A stretch of 64,000 bases of DNA from Torymus aiolomorphi (taxonomy: Eukaryota; Arthropoda; Insecta; Hymenoptera; Torymidae), in contig CM070873.1 of the NCBI GenBank assembly GCA_036365515.1, positions 172,361,104 to 172,425,103 on the forward strand, in the 5' to 3' direction. Below are positions 11,691 through 23,420 of the stretch, piece by piece. Position numbers and translations under genes: made by a program. Each line of letters begins with the position of its first letter. Position 1 is the first letter of the stretch. The notes under the pieces are model-generated. The model made no database searches. It had not been told where the DNA came from and saw only the letters and a program-made list of their open reading frames with translations.

Positions 11691-13020
11691 AACATGGCAA
11701 ATGGCCATGTCCGAAAGAAAATAAATGCCAGCTGACTTTGTCAGATTTACAGCGTGGCAGAAAAACCTTAGCTAGGCAAGTCTCGCTGGGAAGTCTGCGG
11801 AATACACAATAATGTATTATTATTCAACAGATCCCCTGAGGCGAGCTCCCATACCCTGGTGAAAACTAGAAATTACTAAAACGAACTAAGCGATGGGTTG
11901 AATGTACCTATCCGCATCACCTCTAAACACACACCCTACACCTTTTAAGTTTCCCCATGCCTTCTCTACCTACCCCCTCACATTCTAAAGCACTGACACT
12001 CGAAGATCATTGAGGAAGCTGCAGAAGTAGCCCAGTGGGATTGGATGGTCTAGGCTGGCTCTACCTCATGGACACCAGCCTGCTCACTACGATGATCAAT
12101 CTGCTAGCAGCCCTCCGTTAAACGATCAGCTACATCAACTAGGAGAAAAGACGGACAAAGATCTTTAAGTCACATCATTGTCTGGGACAGCCACAGCAGG
12201 GAAGTTAACATAGCCCAAACCGCAGAGCAGCTGATCATCTAGGAGCCACGCAGAGAGAGAGTAGAGCACCTAAAAACCACATATAGGTAATAAATAATCG
12301 ACACTAACAACATTGCCAGCTCGAGAGTACAGCTGACAGCTGTGGTGGTTGTTCGCTCCTCTCTCTGCCCCAGCAACCTGCAAGAAAACATCAGTACCAT
12401 CAGCATACCTATCAGAGGTTAGGAACCTGCTTACCAGGTCTGCTCTCGTCGTTGACCCCGCTGCCGTGCTGTCCCCACCGAATCGCCACTAGCCAGCGGA
12501 CACGAGGAGGAGAAATACACCTGACGGAATACCGTATTTACTTTAATCGAAGCTGTCATAGCCGAGAAGGGCATACAACGCAGTCAACACCGGGAATCGG
12601 ACGACACATGTGTTTATGTATACGGCACGGACGCACGGAAACTCCGAGCGTTGATACTACGGCGTTAGTACTCCACACGACCGCGCAGATACGGGGCGCT
12701 AACGTCCAGGCGCAGCGGAAAGAAAGCAGCGCGAGCTCCGAAAGAACACTTAAACAAACATATGCAATGCTTTCGAAACCAACCAATCTCTTCTATAGCA
12801 ATTTGTATAGATATGGAAAGAGTATACGGTCTTGTGTGGCGCAACTACTAATAAATCATAAAGTGACAGACAATATTATGTTCCTGTTCAGTAGGAATTT
12901 CACAAACCGAACTACTGAATCGTGTACCTTGGCGCAAGGCACATTATGTAGACACTCCTTAAAGAAAATAAGAAACGAACAAAATTCAAAATATGCCACT
13001 ATTTAATATCTTAAAACATA
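11691..13020. other. unclassified GC-richer interval inside element E
   Basis: This stretch is less AT-rich than its surroundings and contains a plus-strand open frame of 184 codons at 12452-13006. The predicted peptide (MTPLPCCPHRIATSQRTR...) has low-complexity composition, no recognisable motif and no start context that sets it apart. I therefore treat it as unproven and not as a gene. It could be the remains of an unrecognised retrotransposon. Confidence 0.3.
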
Positions 13021-13375
13021 TGATTTTTAAAAAAAATTCCCCATTGTCTTTATGTATTTATTTTTGTTTTTCTTTATATGTTATTGTTTTTTTCTGTTTT
13101 TTTACTGTTTAATTTAATTATTTAATAAAATAGAGTTTGGTAATTTTGTCAATGTCTTTATCTATTTGTTTTTGTTTTTCTTTATATATTATTGTTTTTC
13201 TGTTCATTTTTATTTTTTTTTGTTTTCTTCTGTTTATTTTCTATATCCAATGTTTCAATTCGTACAGAAGAAGACAGAATAAAACAGAAAAAAATTTTTT
13301 AAAATCGAAACAAATAAGAATAAACAGAGAAAAACAGAAAAAAGCAGAAAAAAATAGAACTATTTTCTGCCAGGG

Positions 13376-16300
13376 TATTGACAAAATGACTTGATTCATA
13401 TTAGACTATAATAGTTATGGCTTGTACGTATTGCTTTTTTCAAATAAAATTTATATTTAACATGATATTTTTACCAAATCATACATTTTCTTTTAATTTA
13501 AAGCAATGTTTTCAAAAACATACTTAACTATTATGCTCACAAAGAATCATATCAAATATGATGCCATTTGGTCCATCGAGTTCAAATATGTCCTGCAGTA
13601 AAGTCACCTAGCCTATATAAATGTGGATTTTTTATTTAAATATATTTTTGTATTTTGTTATTTAGTAAAAATTGTATACTTATAGGTACAGTCTTTAGGC
13701 TGTAATTAATAATTATAGGTACATCTCCTTTGAGATCCACAATTTAGTTGCTTGTTGATAGATTCAAGACTTGGGTGGCCTTAGCACAGGAGGATATTTG
13801 GATCCAATGAACTAATAATAATATTGTAGATAACTTATACGAATGGACCAAAATCAACCTTGATTGTACGTAAATTGTAGCTAAAAATACTAAGTACCTA
13901 TAAGCATACAAAATTTTCTAATAACATAAAATATTTTATACACTCGTAGGTAATACCTTTAGTTACAACTTTTATTACTCGATAAGTCACTTATGAGCTT
14001 GACTGACTTTATCGCAGGAGATATTGGGACCGTATGGACAAAATGGCTTGATTCATATTTGACTATAATAGGTATGGCTTGTACGTATTGCTTTTTTTCA
14101 AATAAAATTTATAGTTAACATGACATTTTTACCAAATCATACATTTTCTTTTAATTTAAAGCAATGTTTTCAAAACATACTTAACCATTAAGGTCACAAA
14201 GAATCATATCAAATATGATGCCATCTGGTCCATCGAGTTCAAATATGTCCAGCGGTAAAGTCACCCTGCCTATATAAATGTGGATTTTTTATAATAAGTT
14301 ATGGTATTAATTTATTTATATTATGACCAGTTCTATTTATAAATTAATAATGTGAAAGAGTTAGAATTATATGATTAATCATAATAAAGAGGATTGACAT
14401 GTGCATAGCTTGGGCTGTAATTTTTTAATGTTATATTTATGCTTTGCAAGTATTTTATATATAATACTATACAAGTTATTGTTAAAAAATTTACAATGAA
14501 AGAAGAATCCCATTCATTATTGCTAAATGCTACATGATCATTAAAATGTAGCTTACAGCTTGTTTGCTAAATGCAGCAGTAAATTTAGAACAATTATATT
14601 ATATTTATAACATAACCTTTAATAAACTGTAAGCTATACTGTGAGCAATACTGTATGAGCCAGGACAGTAGCAAAAATACATAAAAGTGTAAGGGCTTAT
14701 ACCTAGATATAAGCCTGGGGAACATAACCTCAGGGATGACAGTACGAGAACGGACAACAGCAGGTCTTTCTTAACGTTGAAGTCACAATAACCACTCTCT
14801 TACGTTCGAACTCTTGCGTTCGATGACTACCGCACAGATGCACTTCCGAAGGCGCCCCCTCTCTTCCTCCCGCTCTAGTGACTACTTATATGTGTGAGTG
14901 GTAGTCATCGAACAAGGAATAACGTATTTCATAACCGGCGCTTTCGCGCTTCATGTTCTTATTACGAGTTACGACTAACGTCGACGAAAGTTCTAACGTG
15001 AGTGAGTATTCATTGTGGCTTCTACGTTAAGAAAGACCTGCTACTGTCCGTGCTCATGCTGTCATCGTTGAGGTTATGTTCTCCAGGTTTCTATCTGGGT
15101 AAGCCCTTACACTTTTATGTATTTTTGCTTCTGTCCTGTCTCATACCGTATTGCTAAATTTTATTTAATTATTAAAATATAGCTTACAGTTTGTAAAAGG
15201 TTATGTTATAAATATAATAGTTCTAAATTTACTGCTGTATTTAGCAAACAAGCTGTAAGCTTTATTTTTATGCTCAAGTAGCATTTAGCAATAATGCATA
15301 GGTTTCTTCTTTCATTGTAAATTTAACAATAACTTGTATAGTGTTATATATAAAATACTTGCAAAGCATAAATATAACATTAAGAAAATTACAGCCCAAG
15401 CTACGCACATGTCAATACTCTTTAATATGAGTTATCATATTTTAAACTCTGTCACGTTATTAATTTATAAATAGAACTGGTCATAATATAAATAATTTAA
15501 TACCATAATTTATTATAAAAAATCCAGATTTATATAGGCTGGGTGACTTTACAGCTGGACATATTTGAACTCGATGGACCAATTGGCATCATATTTGATA
15601 TGATTCTTTTTGACCGTAATGGTTAAGTATGTTTTTGAAAACATTGCATTAAAGTGAAAGAAAATGTATGATATGGTAAAAATATCACGTTAAATATTGG
15701 TCTTCTCGTATAAGTTTTCTACGATATTATTATTAGTTCATTGGGCCCAAATATATTTCCTGCGTTAAGGCCACCCAAGTCTTGAATCTATCAACGAGCA
15801 ACTAAATTGTGGATCTCAAAGGAGATGTACCTATAATTATTAATTACAGCCTAAAGACTGTACCTATAAGTATACAATATCTACTAAATAACAAAATTAA
15901 AAAATATATTTAAATAAAAAATCGACATTTATATATGCTAGGTGACTTTACCGCTGGACATATTTGAACTCGATATGATTCTTTGTGACCGTAATGGTTA
16001 AGTATGTTTTTGAAAACATTGCTTTAAAGTGAAAGAAAATGTATGATATGGTAAAAATATCATGTTAAATATAAATTTTATTTGAAAAAACCAATACGTC
16101 CAATCCATAACTATTATAGTCAAATATGAATCAAGTCATTTTGTCAATACGGTACCAATATTTCCTGCGATAAAGTCAGCCAAGCCCATAAGTGACTTAT
16201 CGAGTAATAAAAGTTGTAACTAAAGGTACTACCGATGAGTATACAAAATATTCTATGTAATTAGAAAATTTTGTATGCTTATAGGTACTTAGTATTTTTA

Positions 16301-16560
16301 GCTACAATTTACACACAATCAAGGTTGATTTTGGTCCTCGCGTATAAGTTACCTACAATATTATTTAGTTCATTGGGTCCAAATATATTTCCTACGCTAA
16401 GGCCACCCAAGTCTTAAATCTATCAACGAGCAACTAAATTGTGGATCTCAAAGGAGATGTGCCTATAATTAAAGCCTAATGTGATCGAGATGTACCTATA
16501 ATTATTAATTACAGCCTAAAGACAGTACTATAAGTATACAATATTTACTAAATAATAAAA
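13376..16560. repeat. centre of palindrome A with duplicated 0.6-kb module
   Basis: On the left of the axis a two-part module (X with GGTACAGTCTTTAGGCTGTA, about 13680-14034; Y with GACTTGATTCATATTAGACT, about 13376-13630) is repeated: Y recurs at 14036-14290, and X also occurs at 7080-8718. On the right the same parts occur reversed (Y at 15530-15690 and 15905-16150; X at 15700-15890 and 16143-16540). The X-Y unit was therefore tandemly duplicated in both arms. The axis (about 14866) lies between GTTCGATGACTACC at 14818-14831 and its reverse complement at 14900-14913. Confidence 0.75.
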
Positions 16561-17180
16561 TTAAAAATATTTAAAAAAATTTTAAATATCCCTTATAGTG
16601 CAACAGTGAGTGGTAGAGAAAAAACTTCAATTATAATGAATAATAATGAATGTACAAACAATTTATTTAAAAATCGATTAAAATTAATAAACTAGTAAAG
16701 CCATCCACATTTAAATACTCTTTCATATGTAAAGTGCTTTTGTAAGTATATGCGAATTCACCAAGACTAGTCGGGACTCAAATTTTGTAAGATACTTTTT
16801 AGTTTATTTTGTTATATGAGACTTGGCGTAAAATTTTAGCTGAGGTCTGTCAACGGAGCTATGTCGCCGTCGCTATCATGACTGTTCTTGATAGCTGCTA
16901 ATATCGAGTACACGTGGGTGCACTTGGCGCCGGCCTCGTGTGATTTTGCTATTGCGGGTCGGCATCGAGTAGCGCGAGCACGAGACTCGTTGACCATCGT
17001 TTCTCATTTCTCCACATTGGCAGAGGTGTAAAGTTATGAAATGTCAGTGTTCCTTCATACTAGGGTACAAGTACAAGTTATTGTTACATAACATACAGTG
17101 AAAGACGAAACTTAGCAGTAAATTTAAAACAATATAATATTTATTACAGACATGGAGAAAAATATATTATTTTTTATAAT

Positions 17181-17309
17181 AGTGCTGGGACACACTCGAC
17201 ATATGAGATTTTTACTATTTGAAATAGTACTTTTTATGACTGCTGGAAAATCATAAAAATTACTGTTTCAAACAGTAAATATGCCCCATGTCGAGTGTGT
17301 CCCAGCGCT
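17181..17309. mobile_element. 129-bp MITE-like hairpin in right arm of A
   Basis: Ends are AGTGCTGGGACACACTCGAC and, reverse-complemented, AGCGCTGGGACACACTCGAC. The inner parts also pair (TTTTTACTATTTGAAATAGT against TTACTGTTTCAAACAGTAAA). The left arm of A has only one such end (about 6378-6404) plus expanded internal AT sequence. The two arms therefore differ here. Confidence 0.7.
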
Positions 17310-18236
17310 ATAAAATAATAAATTTTTCTCTGTATGGATTTTTTTCCTAATTCAATGGTATGTGATAATAATTAAGTGTCACTTGTTAATATCACCTGCA
17401 AACCATACATATCAAATCATGAAAATGACAGTTTGGATAATTCCAACTCAGGCGTCGTTCATGTCAACACGCTAGTGTACTTATAGTGTGTATGGGTGAC
17501 TTGGGGTACGCCAATAGTATTTAAACCATGTAAATAAAGGCTCAAATATATATTTGAATATCTTTGAAGGAGAAAAGTTCTTTTTAGTTCTAAATAGTAA
17601 TATTATGTATATAAATATATCTTTTTCAATATACTTAAGTTAGACAGATATGATCTGTAAATTTTGTTATTATTAGCATAAAATGAAATGAACAATACAA
17701 TCCATATTAATACATTAATTTAAAGCTAAAAAATATGGCCAAATCGACAATTAAATATAGCTCTATTTGTAGCTAAAAAATATAGCTATATTTTCACATT
17801 TCAATCTACTCATATTTAGATTTAATAATAAATTTGTAGGTGTATTTACAAGTAAAAAATTAACTAAATTTTTACCTATTAGTAGCTGGAAATTTCCATG
17901 GCACTAAATATATAACTGGATTTCCAGTTATTCATAGGTGGATTTTAGCTAAATTTCCAATTGTTAAAAGGTGGATTCACAGCTAAAAATTTTAGCTAAA
18001 TTTCCAGTTATTAATAGGTCGTAATCGTTTACTTGGATTTACAGCTAAAAATTTAACTATGTTTTCAGATAAAAAATATAACTAAATATCCAACGAAATA
18101 CAGCTGTATTTCAGGTCGATATAGCTATATTTTTTAGCTCTTTTTTATAGCAATTTTTTAAGCTGATTTTTTTTAAGAGGGTTGGAAGAAAAATCGATAT
18201 GGAAATCTCTGTGAACCACCTACTCTTTAGCTGGAT

Positions 18237-19145
18237 TTGTACATGGAAATCTTCACGAATATCCATACGAATTTTCTTCGGCAAATGTTAATAGCTATAT
18301 CCATACAGAAATCCATGTGGAACACCTACTCTTTACCTGGATTTCTACATGGAAATCATTATGAAAATCCATACGTATTTTGTTCGGCAAGAGTTGGAAG
18401 AAAAATCCATATGGAAATATATGTGAACCATATGTGAACCACATACCCTTTACCTGGATTCTACCTGGAAATCTTCACGAATATCCATACGAATCTACGT
18501 CGGCAAATGTTAGTAGCTATATCTATATGGAAATCTGTGTAAAATACGTACTCTTTACATAGATTTCTAAATGAAAATCTTTATAAAAATCCATACGGAT
18601 TTTGTTCGGCAAGTGATGGTAGAAAAATCCATACGGAAATTCATGTGGAACATCTACTCTTTACCTGAATTTCTACATGGCAATCTTTATGAAAATCCAT
18701 ACGGATTTTCTTTGGCAAGTGTTGGAAGAAAAATCCATACGGAAATCCATGTGGAACACCTACTCTTTATCTGGATTTCTACATGGAAATCTTTATGAAA
18801 ATCCATACAGATTTTCTTCGGCAAATGTTAGTAGCTGTATCTATACAGAAATCCATGTGGAGCACCTATTCTTTACCTGATTTTCTACATGGAAATCTTT
18901 ATGAAAATCCATACGGATTTTGCTCGGCAAATGTTAGTAGCTGTATCCATACAGAAATCCATGTGGAGCACCTATTCTTTACCTGGTTTTCTACATGGAA
19001 ATCTTTATGAAAATCCATACGGATTTTGCTCGGCAAGTGTTGGTAGAAAAATCGATAGGGAAATCCATGTGGAACATCTACTCTTTACCTGGATTTCTAC
19101 ATGGAAATCTTTATGAAAATCCATACGGATTTTGCTCGGGAAGTG
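18237..19145. repeat. 106-bp tandem array, right arm of A
   Basis: About nine copies with a very regular 106-bp period, marked by TCTACATGGAAATCTTTATG (for example near 18567, 18673, 18779, 18885 and 18991). Each unit also contains CCATACGGATTTT, CGGCAAGTGTTGG and GAACACCTACTCTTTACCTG. Because 106 is not a multiple of three, the overlapping open frames that begin in each unit rotate frame and are not genes. At 19146-19310 a looser, related repeat continues. Confidence 0.9.
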
Positions 19146-19500
19146 TTTATGATAGAAATCCATGTGGGAATCTACGTGGAATTCTCTGTGGAAATCCGCT
19201 GGGCGTATTGGGACTGATTTCCATATGGAATCTAAATGGAATCCGTATGGAATCTACATTGATTGCATATGGATTCTATATGGATTCCATATGAAAATCA
19301 GAATAAAATCTACATGGATATTTTCAACAGGGCAATACATCACTATTGTTCATTATTCTTTCTCAATTTTGAACTTTCTATAACATTACGCATCTTGGGA
19401 GGACAAGAGAAGTCTAGAGCTGCTCAATAATTTGCAGTTTACGGGTGGGCTTTGTAAATCTAGAATACTAAAATTTTGCATAAATTCATTAAAAATGTTT

Positions 19501-20482
19501 TGTAACGTGCCAGGCACGTATTAAGAGGGTTATACGAAATTACTAGCTAATTTCTATGACTCTAATAAAAAAGAAAAACTTTATCTTATTTTACGGGGTG
19601 CTAATTACTCATATAACGCGGATTTTGGGGTGATTTTAACACGCGTATGTTCGCGTTCTTGACCCGAGTTATACTCTGGAATAAAGCATGTATAGACAAA
19701 GGTAAGGGAGCGGATCGTAATTGGGCGGATCGAAATGAGCCACCGTTTAGAGCCGTTGGATGATGGATATCCGGGTCGGATATCGAAATACCCTTCCCAC
19801 TTAGCCGTTGGAGGAGAGGATCTACTCAGGTGGATCGTAACGAGTCACCTTTTTGAGCCTAGAACCGGATCGTGTGGTCGGGGATCGAAATGTCTTTCCG
19901 CTGAGCCACACGGGGGGATGGATCTACTCAGGCGGATCGTAACGAGTCACCTTTTTGAGTCAGGGTCGGGTAAGGTGGGTGGAGAGTGTGAAGGTTGATT
20001 GCCCGAGTGTATGATATGAAAAAAGAAGAAAAAAATATACATGTGTTTTATATGATTTTATTTGACGCTATATATGTATACCGGTCAGCGGTCGAGAAGC
20101 TAGGGCAGAGCGGAGCTCGTGTGCTCTAGCTGCTCGTCAAGTGAATGCGTGCTCGTCGTTCGCCGCTGGCCTCTTTTATACCAGAGAGTGGTCTAGCCAC
20201 CTCTCTCTTTCGCGTATGCTTCCTCCTATATCGCCGCTGCGTGTAGGTGGGAGAGCCGCATTGTGTTTAAGGATAGCGGGAGTGGGAGAGCAAGTAGGGC
20301 TCCTACGTCACAGCTTAGGTGGCCTGGAGTGGGAGCGCATGCCTGTGTGCTTGTGCCTGTGTAGTCGCACTCGCTACGCGCTCACCCTCACACGTACTCG
20401 CTTTGCATGCTGGCGCGTGCGCCGCGTGCACGCGGAGCTGATGGGTTGCCGGATGTACAGGCGTTTGCCTAGGGCCGTTACA
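19501..20482 (-). mobile_element. LTR of a minus-strand retrotransposon
   Basis: A 982-bp block starts TGTAACGTGCC and ends GGCCGTTACA, the TG...CA form of an LTR with mirrored TGTAACG termini. Directly beyond its right end lies ATGCCCCCCAAAT, a polypurine tract when read on the minus strand (ATTTGGGGGGCAT). This places it as the 3' LTR of a minus-strand element. Only about 100 bp of further foreign sequence follows before B1 resumes (near 20590), so the element body is gone. Tandem GGATCGTAACGAGTCACCTT motifs occur inside (about 19820-19960). Confidence 0.65.
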
Positions 20483-20604
20483 ATGCCCCCCAAATAAAAA
20501 TTTGTTTTATAGCGAAAAGAAATTTTTATTTTTACAAAAAAAAAACATCCATACAAAAAAAAATATTTACAAAGGAACAGTAGTTTTTTTATCCTTTCTC
20601 CGCG

Positions 20605-20770
20605 TGTAAATATCATAATATAAGATCTCATATGAGTATTTCAGACATCAGATCTCATGAGATCTCATATATGTAATGTCATCTGCAATTTTATATGTTA
20701 TGAGATCTCATATGATATCTAATGTCCGATATTCTCATATGAGGTCTTATATGATCTCACGCGGGTTTGC
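20605..20770. repeat. palindromic GATCTCATATGAGATC-type motif cluster
   Basis: Many overlapping copies of AGATCTCATATGAGA-like self-complementary motifs. A corresponding cluster lies at the centre of B2 (38940-39150), so it belongs to element B. Confidence 0.7.
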
Positions 20771-20896
20771 ACTTTTTATTTAGAAACACAGTAGTAGATT
20801 CACGGATTAGTATTTAATATCTAGAAGCAATCCATTTATACATTTTATCTGGTCTTTAAACATATGATTATTTATATGAAAATGACCATGTCTACA

Positions 20897-21556
20897 CCAC
20901 CTAGCGATCGCAATTCTCAACGGAATCTCAAAATTTTTGCTTAGGAACATTCGTTACCAAATATCGAAGAGCCCTACGAAGCCTGATTTTCCAACAAATT
21001 AACCTATAAATCTAAGGAGTCATATAATCCTATCACATCAACCAATCAATTCAATTTTTAACCTGCAAATCCCAAAAATACGATAAACCTTTAATTTGTA
21101 AGCCCTTTACTCGTGAACTCTTGACCTTTGATCCAGTAAGCCATGCACTCATAAACTCTAAACCTATAAGCCCTAACCTCATAAGTCTTAAGGGAGTCTT
21201 ACACCTAGTAGCTTCTGAGGCCAAAATCAGCTATAGAAAAGAGAAAAATGTTATTTAAACCACATACAATGTATATCCTAAAAATATACACTATTTCTGA
21301 CAGAATGGCCCAAGACTTAATCTGTAGACCAATTTTATGAATCAAGGTTAAGAGAGCATGTGTCAAGAACTTATAAATTGAAGTTTTATAGCATTTTTGG
21401 GAATCACAAGTGTAAATTTTGGGGTTATAGGTCATAAATTAGGTTTATAGGTTCATATTTTCAAAATTAGGCTTCGTAGCGGTCTTTGGTATTTTGTCAC
21501 AAAAGTTCCTGTTTTTGAATTTTCAAATTCGGTTGAGAATTATGACCTCTAGGTGG
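20897..21556. mobile_element. 660-bp MITE-like element with long inverted repeats
   Basis: It begins CCACCTAGCGATCGCAATTC and ends TTATGACCTCTAGGTGG. About 100 bp at each end pair imperfectly as inverted repeats (including CTACGAAGCCTGATTTT against AAATTAGGCTTCGTAG). The middle contains short repeats of AACCTATAAGCCC type. The homologous position in B2 (about 39285) lacks it, so it is an insertion. No clear target duplication is visible. Confidence 0.65.
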
Positions 21557-22619
21557 TTTTGAACCTTTCAGCCCCAGTGTGCGTCGGGTCCGCCAAGTAT
21601 GTATGGGAGATTGGAGGACCACCCCTGTTGAGCAGCTCTAGACTTCTCTTGTCCTCCCAAGATGCGTAATATTACAGAAAGTTCAAAATTGAGAAAGAAT
21701 AATGAAAAATAGGGATGTATTGGTAACTATGTAATTTTTTTATATAGGCTTTGACTTTTCGTAAATATCTGAAAAAATTCTTATGAATTTTAGAAATAAA
21801 AAGAAGGCATGATAGTCATATAATTAATAATTTTCGCCCACACGGGCGTAAAGTGCGTAGGTTATATAAACTGTTGTAGGCGTATTTGAGCTATTGTGCC
21901 TCTTATGCGTTAAGCAGTACATTATGGCCGCTGGCTGAATATTAACTTATGGGTACTTGACTACAATAAATTGATTTCAATACTTTCTTGTATTTAATTT
22001 GTATAGAAGAATGAACAAATTTGAATACATGTCTGAGAAAAGTCATATAGTTGTTTCGGATATGTGTTTGCATTACTTGACATCGGTAATTGATTTCACA
22101 ACTTTCGTTTGTTTGATTTGAAATGAACAATTTGAATGCAATTTCCTGTAATTTGTTCAACATACGTTTACTCGAAGAAGTAAAAGATAGTTAAGCATAT
22201 AATTAAAATAATTTTTGCCCACACGGGCGTAAAGTGCATAGGTTTTATAAAGTTTTATAGGAGTGTGTGAGCTATTACGCCTTTGGGCGTTAAGTAGTAC
22301 TTTATGCACGCCAGCTGAATATTTTTGAGTAGGTACAAAAGTTGTATTGTGTCAGTCAATTTAACTTATGGCTACTTGCCTACAATAAATTGCTTTCAGT
22401 ACCTTCATGTGTTAAATCTGTACAGAAGGATGAACAAATTTGAATACAGTCCTGAAAACAGCCATACAGTTGTTTCCGAGAGTTGTTTGCATTACTTGAC
22501 TATCGATAATTAATTGCACAACTTTTGTTTGTGCGATTTGCAGTGAAAAATTTGAATGCACTTACTTATATATAATTTGTTCAGCATACAATAATTCAAA
22601 GAAGTGAAACACTTTTTGA

Positions 22620-23040
22620 CTGGTATTTATTTGATTTCTTACAAAAAATCATAAATATTATTATTTTATAGACGATACAGAAAAAACTTCTAGACTTGCC
22701 TTATTTTATACTTTCGTAGAAATTTTTATTAACAATATTATTATTTCTGCACTCATGAAAAAAATTGCTACCATTTGTAGGGAGTGCTTATTGAATAGAT
22801 GAGATTAGAAGAATAAAAGGACCAGAAAAATTGTGTTGTTAGAACATACTTAAAAAATTGGTTTTTTAAAAAACGTGTTGATTATTTAAAAAAAATATTT
22901 AAGCTCTCATGAAAGCTTTTGATACAGAGCTTGATTGATGTTGAGAGAGAGGGAAAAGGGCGAGAGAGAGGGAAGAGGGGGAAAAGAGAGGGGGAAGAGA
23001 GGAGCGAGAGAGGGCGAGGGAGAGAGAGCCCGGGTAAAAA
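22620..23040. repeat. B-family outer module with GA-rich end
   Basis: This module contains TTATTTTATACTTTCGTAGAAA, GGAGTGCTTATTGAATAGATGAGA and a GA-rich stretch at 22940-23030. The same module recurs, in either orientation, at 37125-37660, 40250-40452, 55840-56820 and 57130-57460. Confidence 0.8.
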
Positions 23041-23044
23041 AGTT

Positions 23045-23420
23045 TTATACATGATTATATATAAATTATATATAATCATATACGATTATATATAATTTAT
23101 GTATAAATATATATGATCATATATAGACATATATTGATTTTGACCTTATATAAGCATATATGGTCATATATATAAATAAAAGTCAATATATAGTCTTATA
23201 TAGCCATATATGATCAGACCTGAGAATACATGGGAATTTGTCGGGTTCCAATTGTACATTTATATATGATTTTATCTGACTATATATGATTATATATACT
23301 CAAATATATCGACATATATAATAATTTGTAGGAAAAAATTTTCGTTGCTGATTGTGGTAATATATAGTCATATATAATAGTAAATATCTATATATGGATA
23401 TGTAGGATTATATATTGCCA
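23045..23420. repeat. TATATGATTATATA-rich AT repeat
   Basis: Degenerate short palindromic AT motifs (ATATATGATTATATATA, CATATATGGTCATATAT) dominate. It is low-complexity, non-coding sequence. Confidence 0.8.

Larger units (their letters stand above)
8720..13375. mobile_element. element E, 4.66 kb, CCCTGGC-type termini, TA duplication
   Basis: The left end reads CCCTGGCGGAAAATAGTTCT and the right end, reverse-complemented, CCCTGGCAGAAAATAGTTCT. The element is flanked by TA on both sides (8718-8719, 13376-13377). Uninterrupted versions of the site occur at about 14028-14045 (GACCGTATGGACAAAATGG) and, reversed, at about 16141-16165. Both terminal regions (8740-9010, 13030-13375) are T-rich then A-rich runs that could themselves fold back. 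I find no transposase: the interior holds an LTR, degenerate tandem repeats and an unclassified GC-richer stretch. It could be a non-autonomous DNA transposon that accumulated insertions, or two related MITE ends enclosing captured DNA. Confidence 0.75.
4869..19325. mobile_element. giant palindromic (foldback-like) element A
   Basis: Sequence from about 4870 to 14830 is mirrored, in reverse complement and the same order, from about 14900 to 19310. Clear pairings are 6001-6106 with 17391-17500, 6590-6770 with 16850-17010, 7080-8718 with 16141-16470 and 14640-14830 with 14900-15190. The axis is near 14866. Without the mariner and element E in the left arm, each arm is about 4.0-4.4 kb, so the original element was about 8.5 kb. 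Outer ends carry 106-bp tandem repeats, then AGCTAAAA-rich sequence. Edges are not base-precise; both junctions show AGGGC followed by (A/G)ATAC (about 4827 and 19331), possibly the target duplication. No transposase is encoded. A foldback-type non-autonomous transposon fits best; an inverted duplication of the locus is the alternative. Confidence 0.75.
4100..23040. mobile_element. inverted-repeat element B1 (interrupted by nested elements)
   Basis: Sequence at 4100-4860 reappears as its reverse complement at about 21830-22480. Both arms contain recurring 'GCCCAC..GGGCGTAAAGTGC..AGGTT' and 'GAGTATGTGAGCTATTACGCC' blocks. Inner parts (CTTGGGAGGACAAGAGAAG) match between 19395-19415 and about 21640-21665. 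A second, cleaner copy (B2, 37.1-40.45 kb) shows the expected order. Compared with B2, B1's left arm is broken at about 4868/19325 by giant palindrome A. Its centre is broken by an LTR (19501-20482) and by a 660-bp MITE-like element (20897-21556). The right arm runs on to a GA-rich module ending near 23040; the matching outer part is missing on the left. No transposase was found, so the family looks non-autonomous. Confidence 0.7.

Noticed and set aside
12452..13006. 184-codon open frame as a gene
   Set aside because: No recognisable domain, and a stop-free run of this length is possible in this GC-richer stretch. It is kept only as an unclassified interval.
18237..19145. Regular array as a possible CRISPR
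   Set aside because: The whole 106-bp unit is repeated with no unique spacers, and the genome is eukaryotic.
4869..19325. Element A as a Polinton/Maverick
   Set aside because: Long inverted repeats are present, but no DNA polymerase B, integrase, ATPase or capsid-like frame is visible.
18237..19383. Overlapping open frames (MEIFMKIHTDF-type) that could look like a repeat protein family
   Set aside because: They restart every 106 bp, which is not a multiple of three. The frame rotates and no single protein is maintained.
20141..20497. 118-codon plus-strand open frame
   Set aside because: It lies inside an LTR with TG...CA ends and has no motif; LTR sequence explains it.
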